From assembly GCA_008973525.1 (NCBI GenBank), contig WACJ01000380.1, forward strand, positions 124,001 through 188,000: a stretch of DNA of 64,000 bases. The letters run 5' to 3'. Under the pieces are notes generated by a model, which saw only the letters and a program-made list of their open reading frames with translations, ran no database searches and had not been told where the DNA came from. Both the position numbers and the translations under genes were made by a program. The DNA comes from Stenopsyche tienmushanensis (Eukaryota; Arthropoda; Insecta; Trichoptera; Stenopsychidae). Below, piece by piece: positions 26,701 through 34,200 of this stretch; position 1 is the first letter of the stretch; every line of letters starts with the position of its first letter.

Positions 26701-28123
26701 CACCTGTTAAATTAAATACAATTAAGGCACGATAATACTCCGCACTATAATCAATGAGCTCTGTAGAAGTACGAAATGATACATTTCGAAAGATGAATTT
26801 GTTACTCAAATGTTACTCAAAAATGGTAATAAGAACCTCAAGACTATACATAGAAACGCAGCAAAACATCTTCATCAAATAGGAAACTTCTTAATGCCAG
26901 AGCCGTAACAAGAGTTAATCAAAGGCTTAAAAAAATACTATGATAGAAAATATCCAGATGCTACGTTGCTTCCGTAATTGTACAGATCATAGAAAATGGC
27001 GCAAAATGTCCAATGTCCAATCGGTCCGCTTTTCGAACCGCTGATATGACGTATGAGCGACTCGCGATCGTATGTCGACTTTTCGAAACGAAGTTGTCTG
27101 AAGAAGTCTGATCGGGTGGGTTGTTTAAATTTTACAAATTTTACAATTGTAAAACCCGACCGTTCGTGACCGATAATGCAACATATATGTACATCAGTAA
27201 TCAATGTTTGTAAATCTGTTCTCTGTTCTGTTTGTAAATCAATGTTTGTAATCAATGAAGTTATGAATGTTTGTAAATGTTTGAATGCAATCAAAATTTC
27301 GCCGGCTCCTAGTGTAAGTTTTTGGTAATATGATGCGGCCACGATAGTGTTAAGATGCCACATCTATTAGATGTGGATGATATCCAAACGAAATTTTTCC
27401 TAGGAATAAAATAAATGTGGTGGTTTCCCATTGTTTTCCAAATATTTTTGGTATTCAGGATTTAATAATTTGAACAGAATTTTTGGAAGGAGATTATCTG
27501 TGGGTGGTAAAATTATCCGATCCGATTTTTTAAAGCCATTTTAACAGCCGAAGAAGGATTATTAGGCGCCTTTACTGAAGAAATATATCCTGTAAGTTAT
27601 CCACATCAATTGCAGTTAGATGAGTTGAAGATGTGAAGAAGCAGCTCAAAGGTAAGGTTATCAGTTAATCAGAATTTTCTATTTCTTAAATGATATCTGA
27701 TGTCATATAACATAATGTTGATTCGGTGCGATTGTGATTGAAATAAGCGAAACAATTTATAACCGCGATTTTCATGCTCCAATCGACAGGAAGCATCGAA
27801 GATCACATCTCTAGCTGGCTGTTGATTATTTCCTTAATTTTAATATCAATTGAGATTTGACATTACCGATAAATGGTGTCTAGGGGGTGAGACGCGAGAG
27901 TCGGGTCGATCCCGTGCTCGCCGACGTCTTGGCTCCCCGGGAGACCACCTGAAAAAATAAAATTCATAATCACAATTTTTGCGCGAAATTACTGCGAATT
28001 TCGCAAACGATAATAAATGGTGTTTTCTTACCGATCCAGACAGCGGTCCAGGTCGAGATTCGGCGGTGGGCGTGCAGGGAGTCCCGCAGCTCGCAGCTCC
28101 GGGGGTGGCTCCAATGATGTTGA
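5221..28123 (-). CDS. FoxP: FoxP forkhead transcription factor, long isoform (13 joined exons)
   Basis: Joined exons, in transcript order: 28123-28032, 27948-27867, 26703-26437, 26350-26236, 26161-26054, 25972-25831, 23483-23218, 20954-20910, 20450-20374, 16406-16305, 15038-14869, 7401-7326, 7166-7075, and final exon 5728-5221. Every junction is AG/GT with matching phase. Numbering from the first residue of exon 28123, the frame is open for 713 residues. A zinc finger has C252, C257, H270 and H275. A leucine zipper lies at about 285-315 and the forkhead at about 387-467, with N433, R436 and H437 in the recognition helix. The tail is acidic. FOXP proteins are nuclear, DNA-binding dimers that mostly repress transcription, and in insects FoxP acts in neurons and motor learning (family knowledge). 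The true start codon is not fixed: no ATG opens exon 28123, so at least one exon lies upstream. Exon count here is 14 segments if the final exon is included. Confidence 0.93.
5729..7074 (-). other. FoxP intron with hAT-like remnants
   Basis: Intron between the last two coding exons. At about 6332-6390 the sequence TTCCCCAACCGGTGATCCGTGG resembles the terminal repeats of non-autonomous hAT elements, and GCAGCGGTTTCCAACATT near 6083 and GGTGGTTTCC near 6900 may be related ends. Frames in 6281-6756 are broken. The remainder has no feature I recognise. Confidence 0.4.
7075..7166 (-). CDS. FoxP: FoxP exon, acidic Tyr-containing segment
   Basis: 92 nt, phase 0 in (acceptor TTTAATTTATAG) and phase 2 out (donor GTATAA). 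It encodes [20 protein letters not shown] then [10 protein letters not shown] (515-544) plus two bases of an Arg codon completed by the last exon. It is acidic with several Tyr and Met residues. The 159-base intron to the previous exon is short. No domain is recognised, but joined flanks remain open. Confidence 0.9.
7326..7401 (-). CDS. FoxP: FoxP exon after the forkhead domain
   Basis: 76 nt, phase 2 in (acceptor ATGATTTACAG) and phase 0 out (donor GTATAT). It encodes [20 protein letters not shown] then KRNLQ (490-514). Frame 1 has a stop; the phase-2 entry required by exon 14869-15038 is the open one. It contains two SP dipeptides that could be phosphorylated by proline-directed kinases (inference). 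Confidence 0.88.
7402..10956 (-). other. Long FoxP intron, nothing recognised
   Basis: AT-rich intronic DNA between the terminal forkhead exon B and the downstream exons of the long isoform. In the exon-B isoform part of it must be 3' UTR. I see no repeat with clear ends and no coding frame with a family match; the open frames present are short and AT-biased. Confidence 0.45.
10957..11121 (-). CDS. FoxP: FoxP alternative forkhead exon B (terminal, with AT-hook-like end)
   Basis: 165 nt including the stop TAA at 10957-10959, entering in phase 0 after AATATTATTAG. It encodes [20 protein letters not shown] then [18 protein letters not shown] and [16 protein letters not shown], 54 residues. It replaces exon A after NAATWK and ends the protein at residue 486 of the same numbering. 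The Asn and Arg of helix 3 are kept but His437 is Thr, wing 1 is different, and RGRPRK is an AT-hook-type motif. Drosophila FoxP is known to have isoforms differing in the C-terminal half of the forkhead box, so this is the matching exon. The long-isoform tail is lost. Confidence 0.93.
   Translation of the reverse strand, partial: NAIRTNLSLHKCFVRYEDDFGSFWMVDDAEFVKRRHLSRGRPRKYEPSPTGGPQ
12473..12494. repeat. CA microsatellite
   Basis: An interrupted CA run with G substitutions, inside the intron between the alternative forkhead exons. Confidence 0.85.
13080..13098. repeat. TA microsatellite
   Basis: A run of TA dinucleotides, ending in a short TTTATATAG stretch. Confidence 0.85.
14869..15038 (-). 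CDS. FoxP: FoxP alternative forkhead exon A (canonical recognition helix)
   Basis: 170 nt, phase 0 in (acceptor GTTGCGCACAG) and phase 2 out at a strong GTACGT donor. It encodes [20 protein letters not shown] then [19 protein letters not shown], followed by an Ala/Pro-rich tail (433-488). N433, R436 and H437 are the base-contacting residues of forkhead helix 3, and R436 corresponds to human FOXP2 R553. The one odd residue is Ala at 446 where most FOXPs have Val or Met. The end joins exon 7401 in phase through a Gly codon. Reading on past the donor stays open to a TGA at 14733-14735. Confidence 0.96.
15039..16304 (-). other. FoxP intron inside the forkhead domain
   Basis: Intron upstream of forkhead exon A. 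It begins at the GTAACA donor of the constant exon. AT-rich with poly-T tracts; no repeat with ends and no further forkhead exon is visible. Confidence 0.45.
16305..16406 (-). CDS. FoxP: FoxP exon: forkhead helices 1-2 and wing region (constant half)
   Basis: 102 nt, phase 0 at both ends, with acceptor TTTTTATTTATAG and donor GTAACA. It encodes [20 protein letters not shown] then [14 protein letters not shown] (399-432): helix 1 end, helix 2, the FOXP-specific [12 protein letters not shown] segment that in vertebrate FOXP allows domain swapping, and the base of the recognition helix. This exon is shared; the next exon can be 14869-15038 or 10957-11121, both of which begin with Asn in phase 0. 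Confidence 0.97.
16881..17420 (+). mobile_element. mariner element, internally deleted, transposase fragment
   Basis: The left end TTAGGTTGTCCCA follows a TA at 16879-16880, and the right end carries AAACTTATGGGACA, matching the inverted repeat of the copy at 21802. After a deletion near the left end the plus frame reads [11 protein letters not shown], and 17042-17233 reads [13 protein letters not shown] through [12 protein letters not shown], both hallmarks of mariner transposase (ITGDE and HxDNARPH carry catalytic Asp residues). A stop interrupts the frame after QRKRS and again after ARPHV, so it is dead. The right terminal repeat is cut short where another repeat begins. Confidence 0.88.
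17421..17640. repeat. Fragment of the TTAA-element family
   Basis: Directly joined to the mariner end are CGATTTCAAGTGTTTATG and, further on, AAGCTTCATACACGCTAC with GATAAGTGGATTTGTACGGA, sequences shared with the TTAA-flanked elements at 31249, 37146 and 41090. The fragment has no clear own ends. Confidence 0.6.
17891..18886 (+). mobile_element. hAT element with terminal inverted repeats and transposase C-terminus
   Basis: The ends TAGGGAATCCAATCCCG and CGGGATTGGATTCCCTA are exact inverted repeats over 17 bases. Inside, 18419-18625 encodes [20 protein letters not shown] followed by [11 protein letters not shown], the hAT-family C-terminal dimerisation segment (compare the SERAFS...KRSRL pattern). 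The rest of the transposase is missing, so the 996-bp element is a deletion derivative. Eight-base target copies beside the ends match poorly. Related copies lie at 36429, 43515 and 56871. Confidence 0.85.
19190..19640 (+). mobile_element. Decayed DNA transposon with mariner-like helix-turn-helix start
   Basis: A frame from about 19263 reads [20 protein letters not shown] then [11 protein letters not shown], like the N-terminal helix-turn-helix region of a mariner/IS630-group transposase. Further along, a sequence reading [12 protein letters not shown] is shared with 27010-27070 and 46900-46990, and the end TTACGGCTCTG is shared with 55650. Frames are broken. The exact family is unresolved. 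Confidence 0.55.
19641..20373 (-). other. FoxP intron upstream of constant forkhead exon, no feature
   Basis: AT-rich intronic sequence with poly-T stretches between the decayed transposon and the forkhead start exon. I recognise nothing further. Confidence 0.45.
20374..20450 (-). CDS. FoxP: FoxP exon: start of forkhead domain
   Basis: 77 nt, phase 1 in (acceptor TTCAATTCGCAG) and phase 0 out (donor GTAATC). It encodes [20 protein letters not shown] then SLIRQ (374-398), the N-terminal strand and start of helix 1 of the forkhead domain. Vertebrate FOXP2 reads [20 protein letters not shown] at this place, so the match is almost complete over 20 residues. Confidence 0.97.
20910..20954 (-). CDS. 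FoxP: FoxP micro-exon between zipper and forkhead
   Basis: A 45-nt exon with acceptor ACGATTCAG and donor GTAAAC, phase 1 in and phase 1 out. It encodes [14 protein letters not shown] (359-372) plus parts of two codons. Because it is a multiple of three, skipping it would keep the frame. The short amphipathic segment just before the forkhead domain joins directly to the next exon to read [19 protein letters not shown], the expected entry to the domain. Confidence 0.85.
20955..21801 (-). other. FoxP intron, no feature recognised
   Basis: Intronic DNA upstream of the micro-exon. I searched it and the rest of the intron to 23217 on the minus strand for a small exon with the basic RRRxSD motif found between zipper and forkhead in some FOXPs and did not find one with good splice sites. 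Confidence 0.45.
21802..22278 (-). mobile_element. mariner deletion derivative, 477 bp, with TA duplication
   Basis: The ends TTAGGGTGTCCCATAAGTT and AACTTGTGGGACAACCTAA are inverted repeats, flanked by TA at 21800-21801 and 22279-22280. The left part contains on the minus strand the same [15 protein letters not shown] coding DNA as the 16881 copy, and the middle holds the deletion near the ITGDE region. A small number of unique bases in the right part may be filler. It is non-autonomous but shows the complete borders of this mariner family. Confidence 0.9.
22279..23217 (-). other. FoxP intron, no feature recognised
   Basis: AT-rich at first, more mixed from 22600. A minus frame at 22783-23010 has an Arg-rich stretch ([13 protein letters not shown]) but lacks a usable donor and has a stop soon after, so I do not call it an exon. 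Confidence 0.45.
23218..23483 (-). CDS. FoxP: FoxP exon: zinc-finger histidines and leucine zipper
   Basis: 266 nt, phase 2 in (acceptor GGTGTGTTTAG) and phase 1 out (donor GTACTG). It encodes 88 residues (270-357). HLSGAH supplies the two zinc ligands (H270, H275, spacing H-x4-H as in vertebrate FOXP). [20 protein letters not shown], then [19 protein letters not shown], form the leucine zipper used for FOXP dimerisation. It is followed by an Arg/Glu-rich helix and a His/Pro/Gln repeat (four HPQ- or HAQ-type units). Joining to exon 20954 by phase gives a Gly codon; an extra small exon in between, with equal phases, cannot be excluded. Confidence 0.94.
23484..25830 (-). other. FoxP intron between zinc-finger exons, with repeat insertion
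   Basis: Contains a TTAA-family element at about 24112-24654 and a fragment in the opposite direction to about 24850. 23484-24110 and 24851-25830 show no repeat ends and no coding signal I recognise. Confidence 0.5.
24112..24654 (-). mobile_element. TTAA-family element
   Basis: Ends at TTAA (24655-24658) with the family's terminal stretch (ATAGTACTCCTTTAGGCG before the TTAA). Inside are the family's CT-rich block (TCTCTGTCTCTGTCTGTCTCC) and two diverged monomers containing GATAGCACACAATATTCG and GATAGCATACAAGACCATG. The left end is less clear. A plus-strand fragment of the same family follows to about 24850. Confidence 0.7.
25831..25972 (-). CDS. FoxP: FoxP exon: first half of C2H2 zinc finger
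   Basis: 142 nt, phase 1 in and phase 2 out (donor GTGAGC). It encodes 46 residues (223-268). An acidic linker ([15 protein letters not shown]) leads into [17 protein letters not shown], the FOXP-specific zinc-finger start with cysteines at 252 and 257. Vertebrate FOXP2 has the near-identical CKWPGCESICEDFGQFLKH. The two zinc-binding histidines come from the next exon, so the finger is split by the intron after the first base pair of the Lys codon. Confidence 0.96.
26054..26161 (-). CDS. FoxP: FoxP exon: Gln-rich segment before the zinc finger
   Basis: 108 nt with two bases completing a Gly codon at the start, 35 full codons (187-221), and a phase-1 end at GTAAAT. It encodes [20 protein letters not shown] followed by a Pro/His-rich link ending PAPAH. 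This is the last Gln-rich block of the repression region. The intron upstream is just 74 bases and the one downstream 81 bases, so exons from 26703 to 25831 form a compact cluster. Confidence 0.9.
26236..26350 (-). CDS. FoxP: FoxP exon: Gln-rich helical segment
   Basis: 115 nt, entering in phase 0 after CATTTGCAG and leaving in phase 1 at GTATGC. It encodes 38 residues (148-185) starting [20 protein letters not shown] and containing [13 protein letters not shown]. It continues the Gln/Leu-rich region upstream of the zinc finger and is probably alpha-helical in its first 25 residues. The intron before it is only 86 bases long. Confidence 0.9.
26437..26703 (-). CDS. FoxP: FoxP exon: proline-rich and Gln/Leu-rich region
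   Basis: 267 nt, phase 0 at both ends, with acceptor TTTAATTTAACAG and donor GTAACA. It encodes 89 residues (59-147). A Gly/Ser/Pro-rich stretch with a run of seven prolines is followed by a Leu/Gln-rich helix including [19 protein letters not shown] and ending in HHMHKQ. The second part resembles the vertebrate FOXP segment in which LSPQQLQALLQ repeats precede the polyglutamine tract, so this is the insect counterpart of the Q-rich repression region, without a long Gln tract. The retained frame would stop four codons into the intron. Confidence 0.9.
26895..27370 (-). mobile_element. Decayed DNA transposon related to 19190 and 55330
   Basis: Begins with AGAGCCGTAACAAG, the inverse of the end seen at 55640, and contains TACTATGATAGAAAATATCC in common with 55340. 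The minus frame reads [20 protein letters not shown]. The frame is too broken to assign a family. Confidence 0.5.
27371..27866 (-). other. FoxP intron, no feature recognised
   Basis: Short AT-rich intronic stretch between a transposon remnant and exon 27867-27948. Nothing supported. Confidence 0.4.
27867..27948 (-). CDS. FoxP: FoxP exon: Arg/Pro-rich N-terminal segment
   Basis: 82 nt, entering in phase 2 after a TTATTTTTTCAG acceptor and leaving in phase 0 at GTAATG. It completes an Arg codon and encodes 27 residues starting [18 protein letters not shown] and ending in HHLS. One of the other two frames carries a stop, and only this frame joins both neighbours. The basic Arg run could add to nuclear import, but that is inference. 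It is GC-rich compared with the flanking introns. Confidence 0.78.
28032..28123 (-). CDS. FoxP: FoxP exon: first firmly supported coding exon
   Basis: 92 nt, entering in phase 0 after a TTTCTTTTATAG acceptor and leaving in phase 2 at GTAAGA. It encodes 30 residues beginning [14 protein letters not shown] and ending NLDLDRCLD, plus the first two bases of an Arg codon. No domain is visible; the segment is Pro, Leu and Arg rich, as expected of a FoxP N-terminus. Support comes from clean splice sites and from the frame staying open through the next two exons with the right phases. It has no usable ATG, so it is internal. Confidence 0.75.
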
Positions 28124-28644
28124 CTATAAAAGAAATATTATTTTGTAAATCAATAATTAACGATGAAATTAAATAACGATAACTCTGCTCGATCATTTTT
28201 GTATTTTCCAAGTGGGTGTTCGAACAAAAATAATGCTTTGACCGCTTCAAAAGCAGCACTGATGGATATCTGTAAACACCTTTTGAAGATTTTCAATGAC
28301 GATAACTGCTTTGAATTTTGATCAAAAAGGAACAATTCAATGAAAATATTGTTAAAGAAGCTTGTTTAGGATGCATAAGACGGTCCGCCAGATCAAGTGT
28401 TCTAAATTTTGAGCATCACACATTTCTCAATGAACATCCATTAAACTTCCATTTAAAATGCGTTTTTTAATGTATGTATTCGATCAACGATAGTCACTTC
28501 ATTCCAAATCATGACCTGAGCACATCATTGTCTTTTCATGGACACTCGCTATTCCAAAAAGGTCGATGATAAGACCAATTTTTCCACCGTCATAAAATAT
28601 AGGTATAATGTGTAGAAAATCGCTATCATCGGATTATCTATTAA

Positions 28645-30223
28645 GGGGGTATTCCAATGTGACCGTTTCGAAAAATCGTTGTTTTTTTTGCATTTTTCGA
28701 TAGCTTGTATCCTTTAAATTGATATTCTAGAGTCGGTTTGGGTGTTTCCTATCTTGTTGACTAATTATAATGCTCCAACGGAGAGCATCTAACTGCATGC
28801 GCGCTCGGTTTTCGAAGCAGTTACCGCCGTTTCGTATATGTTACGCGATTGATTGGCGCTGGTTTGCAAAATATAAACTATCTTTGTGGATATATGGATA
28901 TTGGCAAGAGTTTTAACGTAAATTTATATTATAATATTATAAAATCTATCTCTGAAAGCGTAAACGCTGTGTACGACATTGTGATTCGTAAAGCCGTTCG
29001 AGAAGAAAAAGAGTTAAATGTACAAGCTGGCCTTCCAGAAAATGAGCTCTCAGTTTCTAGCGATGGTTCGTGGTTCAAGAGAGGATTTTCTTCTCTTCTA
29101 GGCATTGTATCACTGATTGGAAAATATTCCGATATAATCTTTGATACCATCATAAAATCGAGTTTCTATAAAGCATGCAATGCGTGAATTGGCAAAGAAG
29201 ATACAGATGAATATAACAAAACACAAGACACTTTGAAGCCAATTTATGAAGAGTTGAGCCAAAATGAATTTTTAGAGAGATGCTTAGGTTCCAACACGCA
29301 AAATGACAACGAAAGTTTCAATGCTTGCGTTTGGCACCTAAATATGTCTATTGCGGTAAAAAAAATTGGAAATTGCCACCTATAATGCAGCTTGCATAAT
29401 TGATGAAGGTCAGAAAAGAATACTTAAGATCTTGGAAGTCATGGGCTGTTTACTTGGCCCTGGAAGCTTGAGTCTCACCAAGGACTGCGACAATGCGCGC
29501 GTACAACGCCCAGACCAACGCAGCTCCTTTGCTTCAAAAGCCGCTCGAATCGCAAGGAGAGAAGCTAGAGCGGCTAAAGAAGAAGTCTATGCCGAAGAAA
29601 AATGTATCTTGTATGGTTGAGGCATTGCTGATCAGTCGAAAAGGTAAGTTTTCTATGACTTTTCATCTTTAAAAACTTTAAACGCGTTTTTCTCAAAACG
29701 ACATTTTTGCACCTGGCGTAGGTGATTTTTAAAAAATGGCTAAGCGTATCGACTTCAAATTTTAATACGATATTAAGCACTATTATGGCTATCGTCCGTG
29801 CCTCCAAGTTGTTGATATTTAGATTTTAACTTATAATTTCACCTCATTTATGGTGCAAAAAATGTGTGTTTTTCTCTCTCTTTTACAAAAAACGCCGCCA
29901 TTTTGTCAATTTTCAATGAAATAAAAAAGTTGAGGTACCTGCGATAGGGACAGTCACCTAGATTAATAAACTATTTCAATTTTCTATTTCAGATCACCAG
30001 GAGAGCCCAAAATACCTACGCCAGCTGAATTTTTTTTTATTCGCTTGATTTTTTTGTCATAAATAAATAAATAAATATTTTTGATCATCAAAAAAAATCT
30101 TTTGTCCTTCTCCTTAAATATGCCTTTAAGATAGAAAAACATTCGTTTAATTATATGCTATAGTTTCAGAGAAAAAAATTATCGAAAATATGCCTTTTTT
30201 ACGCGTTCACATTGAATACCCCC
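28645..30223 (+). mobile_element. Kolobok/Mutator-like element, 1.58 kb, broken transposase
   Basis: TTAA lies on both sides (28641-28644 and 30224-30227). The ends GGGGGTATTC and GAATACCCCC are inverted repeats that extend imperfectly (AATGTGACCG against CGCGTTCACATT). The plus frame from 28849 contains LPENELSVSSDGSWFKRGFS, then after stops QNDNESFNACVW, then a C-terminal part with ILEVMGCLLGPGSLSL and an Arg/Ala/Glu-rich helix. SxDGSWxKRG and NESFN...VW are motifs of the 'Mutator-like transposase domain' found in many arthropod proteins. TTAA targets fit Kolobok. Several stops and a large internal deletion make it inactive. Confidence 0.75.
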
Positions 30224-30421
30224 TTAAGTTCTTTATAGACTTTCTGAGAAAGTATACATATTTTTATAGCGGAACGAATACTCAAAGATAAGATGACTTT
30301 GTAAACTTTTTGTAAAATTTTTGACGTATCTAGAACCCTTTTAAAACTCTCCAAACAGAATGCATTTCAGAAGAAACCCGTTCATATGCAGTGCAGCGTT
30401 ATAAAAATGCAACCGGTTGTA

Positions 30422-31155
30422 ACACATCACTCAATAAGTTCGTAGGATGACATATAGTTGGCGCCACTATTGACCAATCCATATGATTTTTAGGAAACAC
30501 CAACCTTCAAATAATTCGAGTAAAAATAACATAACAAACTCGCACTTAGTTGACAGTAAGCGGGGAAGCTCTCCGTCTCTGTCTCCCGAACTGCGCTACG
30601 TTCTGTCTCTGTCTGTCTCCGAACTCAATCTAAAAGAGTGCTCTTTCTGAATAAGTGGAGGGGGATCGTAGACCCTGCGATGATACTCCTTTTGGGGTTA
30701 ATGGGTAAAAAATACGCGCTGTTTAAAGCTGAAAATTCAGAATGCTGTTTTAGCGGAATCAAAAGGATGTTTTCATGCGATATATGAAAATGGCAGTCAA
30801 ATCAGAAGTCAGTTGAATGGACAGCAACCGGCGAAAACCGCCTAATAAGACGGCTAATAAGGTTTTGGACTTCGTATTTTGGTATTTTATTTATTGGTTA
30901 CCTTGAGAAAGGAAGGATCCTCAATAGCGAATATTTTATGGCATCAGCTGTGTGCATGATGGAAAAAATTACGAAAAAACAAGCCCAAATGAAGAAGAAA
31001 AAGGTGCTATTTCACCAAGAAAATGCACCATGTCACAAGCCGACGCAACAATGGCAAAATTGTTGCATTTTGCCCATACGCTGTACAGTCCAGATGACTT
31101 CCAGCTGTTTGCAGACCTAAAGATATTGCTCCCACGAACTTATTGAGTGATGTGT
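30422..31155 (+). mobile_element. mariner (Mos1/irritans-like) with nested repeat
   Basis: Flanking TA at 30420-30421 and 31156-31157; inverted ends ACACATCACTCAATAAGTTC and its complement match over at least 22 bases. 30938-31145 encodes KKVLFHQENAPCHKPTQQ and, after a frameshift, SPDDFQLFADLKILL, matching the mariner HQDNAPCH and SPDLAPSDYFLF...DLK blocks. The catalytic Asp before NAPCH is Glu here. The left half is replaced at about 30545-30705 by a fragment of the TTAA family ending in GGGGTTAA. Confidence 0.87.
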
Positions 31156-31244
31156 TATTGTATGCATAAAAAATATTCGTACAATATTTTTTTAAATACA
31201 AAAGAAATCATACATTAATCTGCTTGTGCGCGATATCTTGTATA

Positions 31245-31430
31245 TTAACCCCTTAAAGAGGTAAGACACAGAGTTGTGTCCGAATTCCGGTGATTCAGAA
31301 AAAGCATTAAATACAAGCTTCATACACGCTGCAACTATCCTGACAGATAAGTGGATTTATACGGATGATAAGTGACAGACAATCAAATATAGCATCTAAG
31401 TTTATGATGATTTAAAATTAGCTCACTACT
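31245..31430 (+). mobile_element. Short TTAA-family derivative
   Basis: Starts TTAACCCCTTAAAGAGGTAA and continues with ACACAGAGTTGTGTCCGAAT, then the segment AAGCTTCATACACGCTGC and GATAAGTGGATTTATACGGA. The right terminus, seen as CTCACTACTCAAA, lacks the closing GGGTTAA. It is an internally deleted relative of 41090-41412. Confidence 0.7.
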
Positions 31431-33600
31431 CAAAAAAATAAGGATTTTATAGCCCTTGGAGCTGTGTCAGAACCATTTTGCGACATAAATTGAACTTTAT
31501 TACGATAATATCTATTTATTTTATATAACACATTCAAAGATAACATGGAATAAAAATAGTAACGATAGATTTATCTTATGAGTTCCTTATAGAAGATGTT
31601 GAATACAAATTAGAAGAACCACTTGGAACTCGATGTGTTTTGCCATTCATCTAAATAGTTATCGAATACATTTGGATCAAATTGTATTATAACATCGTTC
31701 CTTATGATTGATATGCGTGGTGCTCATAAGAACTTTCGCTGTAATCATTGATTTTTACATTTTTAACATATGATTTTAGTAAAATTGTTTGAAATCCAAT
31801 TCAATTGCTCGAAATTAATGAAATGTGATTGCGTTAAATTCCATCGAAGATGTGTCACTCATGATAGATTTATGAAAATATCGTTTCAAAATTACCATTA
31901 AAAACGTATAAATCATCCATCGTTACATTATGCGATCATAGACAGCAATTAAAACACAGATGAAGATGTCTCGACCGAAAATAAGCATCATCACTCATGA
32001 TGATTCACGGACAGTGCTCATGAGTAACTTAATCAATTGCATATGGGGTTTATTTATTGTCGGATTGAACGACTTAAAAGTGTTTAAGCTATTCATCAAG
32101 CATTAACGATGATGATCGTTTATGTATTTGACATAAATTTGAGGACATATATGTGAAATGACAATAAACGACTTTCATATCTGATGTTTCATCGTAAATT
32201 TTTAAGGGTTGCTATTATAATTAATTGCAGCATTCAATCATAATCTTCAATTTATATCCATTGTCAATATCGATTATGTTTAATATAGACGATTTATAAG
32301 CGACATCCTGAATATTTTTGCATCTCAGATTTACAGGAAACTAGGTTGATTGTGTTTATTTTCTTAATTTATAAATAAAGAAAAATACTGCTTTTACGAT
32401 GTGTGTATAATCGCTTGTTTGAATATTTCAGCGAACGATGATATGTGATCGTTGAAAGCATATGTAAATAAAGCTTCGTGTTCGTTGAACCATTGCGTCG
32501 TTTATGGGGTTTATTTTATAGCATTTTTTCTAAAATATCACACCCAAAGTATAAATTGATCTATCAACCCTCATTGCCAATTAATACGAAAAATAAAACC
32601 GCCAGCGCTGATCTATGAACGTAACGGTACTGAAAAGGGTGCTGAATCATCTCACACCATTGCCTCATAATTTGACCGACTATTCTGTTGATTATTTCAC
32701 AATAGACTAATTTTCATGCAAGGGTTGATATGCAATAATTAAAATCGCAATTTAAAAATACATGCATCAAATGCATACGAAGATGCACTCATGAACGACC
32801 TTCGCATCACTCAAAAGCGGGTTGCGCCAAAAGCTCATGATTACCCTTAAAATGCGTGAATGATGCATGAAAGCATCGCAATGGAAATACCGAAGGACCT
32901 ATTTGCTGTATGCAGCGCAGTACATTTGTGTTAAGGCAAACATTTTCCCCCCAAACACTTGTCGCCCTTTGTGTACATCAACACAGGGCAGAATTGGACA
33001 ATAAATAATAAACAATTAATTTATATGATTATATTAATAAACATCAACTATATATTATTTTAATTTTATGAAATGTTCTACAATATATTTATACGTCCTT
33101 ATTTGCTCAAGGGCAGGGCTATAATTTATTCTCCACGATATCAAACAATAACAAATAAATACATTCCACTGATCTTTAACATATTTACCCATTACTATTA
33201 GAAATAAGCTATCAATGATTAACCATTATGTGATATTTAAGCGTTCGTCAATACGTTCATTAGGGATATACCCGCAAACTTGGTGTTGATGCTATCTTCA
33301 ATATCGAGCGAATGAGGAGGTGAATGTATGATACAGACGTTGATACTGTGAATGGATATTGAAGAGGCACATAATTCTGCAGTGGACTGTTTGTGGCTGC
33401 ATTATGATAATGATGTGATAGTCTTTGTTTAAAAGATGTTCATGTTATAAAAACTACGATCAATGGTGATGTTAAATTGGCTTATAATGAACTATCATAA
33501 AGTCATATATGACTAAATAAAGGGCCCAGTGATGTGCATGGTAATCATTTTCGGTTGTACCCCAAGCTCTAAATACTACAAGTATGCCGCGCATTGAAAT
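31431..33600. other. Upstream intergenic or intron-1 DNA, no gene
   Basis: AT-rich, complex sequence without transposon ends. Parts near 31970-32120, 32440-32530 and 32760-32900 have balanced composition and clustered ATGATTxx and TTTATGGGG words, compatible with conserved enhancers, but nothing can be shown without alignment. Confidence 0.35.
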
Positions 33601-33689
33601 CGATGAAAATGCTTAATTACAAAGGAAATAAATATTCCATCGATGTTTCCAGCATTGCAGCGGAGACAATAGAATAGTTTCTCGTGCAT

Positions 33690-34200
33690 CCAAAGATATA
33701 GCGCTATATATGCGCCATGAATTGAAATGAAACTGCAGCAGCAGGCGGGCCGGGATAATTAATTCCCCCACTGCATCGCCCAGATGGAAACGCACGGAAG
33801 TGCAATTCCCCATTAGTTTCCACGAATGCAGCAGACTTTCCACAAAAAGAAAGCGGGCACGGTATGGAGAAGTTTCTCCCGAGCTGACGGTGCAAACACG
33901 AGTTGCAATGGCGGCCATGGCGGGGCGCGGCTCCGCAGCCAATCGCAGCCCGGGGATTTGCGAGGCGAGGGTGAAGAATGGACGTAAAAAATGGACTAAC
34001 GGAGAGTTTTCAACTTACATCTGCGGAGCTGTTTGAATAATTTCTCCGGCGAGTTTCCCGAGCGAGCGCGAAACATTTCAAGAATTTTAATGCCGACGCG
34101 GGCGACCGAATTTTTCCACAGCGTAATTAATATTCGGGCCCTGAATATTTATTAATCCGCGACATGGGAGCAAATTAAGCCCTAGCCAAAAAATACGGAG
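33690..34200. promoter_or_regulatory. GC-raised probable conserved non-coding element
   Basis: Sudden rise in GC within AT-rich DNA, with no repeat structure and no open frame that reads as a protein. Within it, AT-rich homeodomain-type cores (CAATTAATTC, TTAATTAATATTC) sit in GC-rich context, for example near 33755, 34125 and 34150. This mix is typical of developmental enhancers. The minus frame starting MAAEPRPAMAA is low-complexity and I do not regard it as coding. Confidence 0.35.

Noticed and set aside
26221..26735. Plus-strand frames over the Pro-rich exon cluster
   Set aside because: Antisense shadows of FoxP exons 26236-26350 and 26437-26703.
28929..29153. Minus-strand frame opposite the Kolobok-like element
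   Set aside because: Antisense shadow of the transposase fragment.
33613..33942. Minus-strand frame starting MAAEPRPAMAAIATR
   Set aside because: Low-complexity start from GC-rich DNA, no domain, no supporting splice sites; better read as non-coding conserved block.
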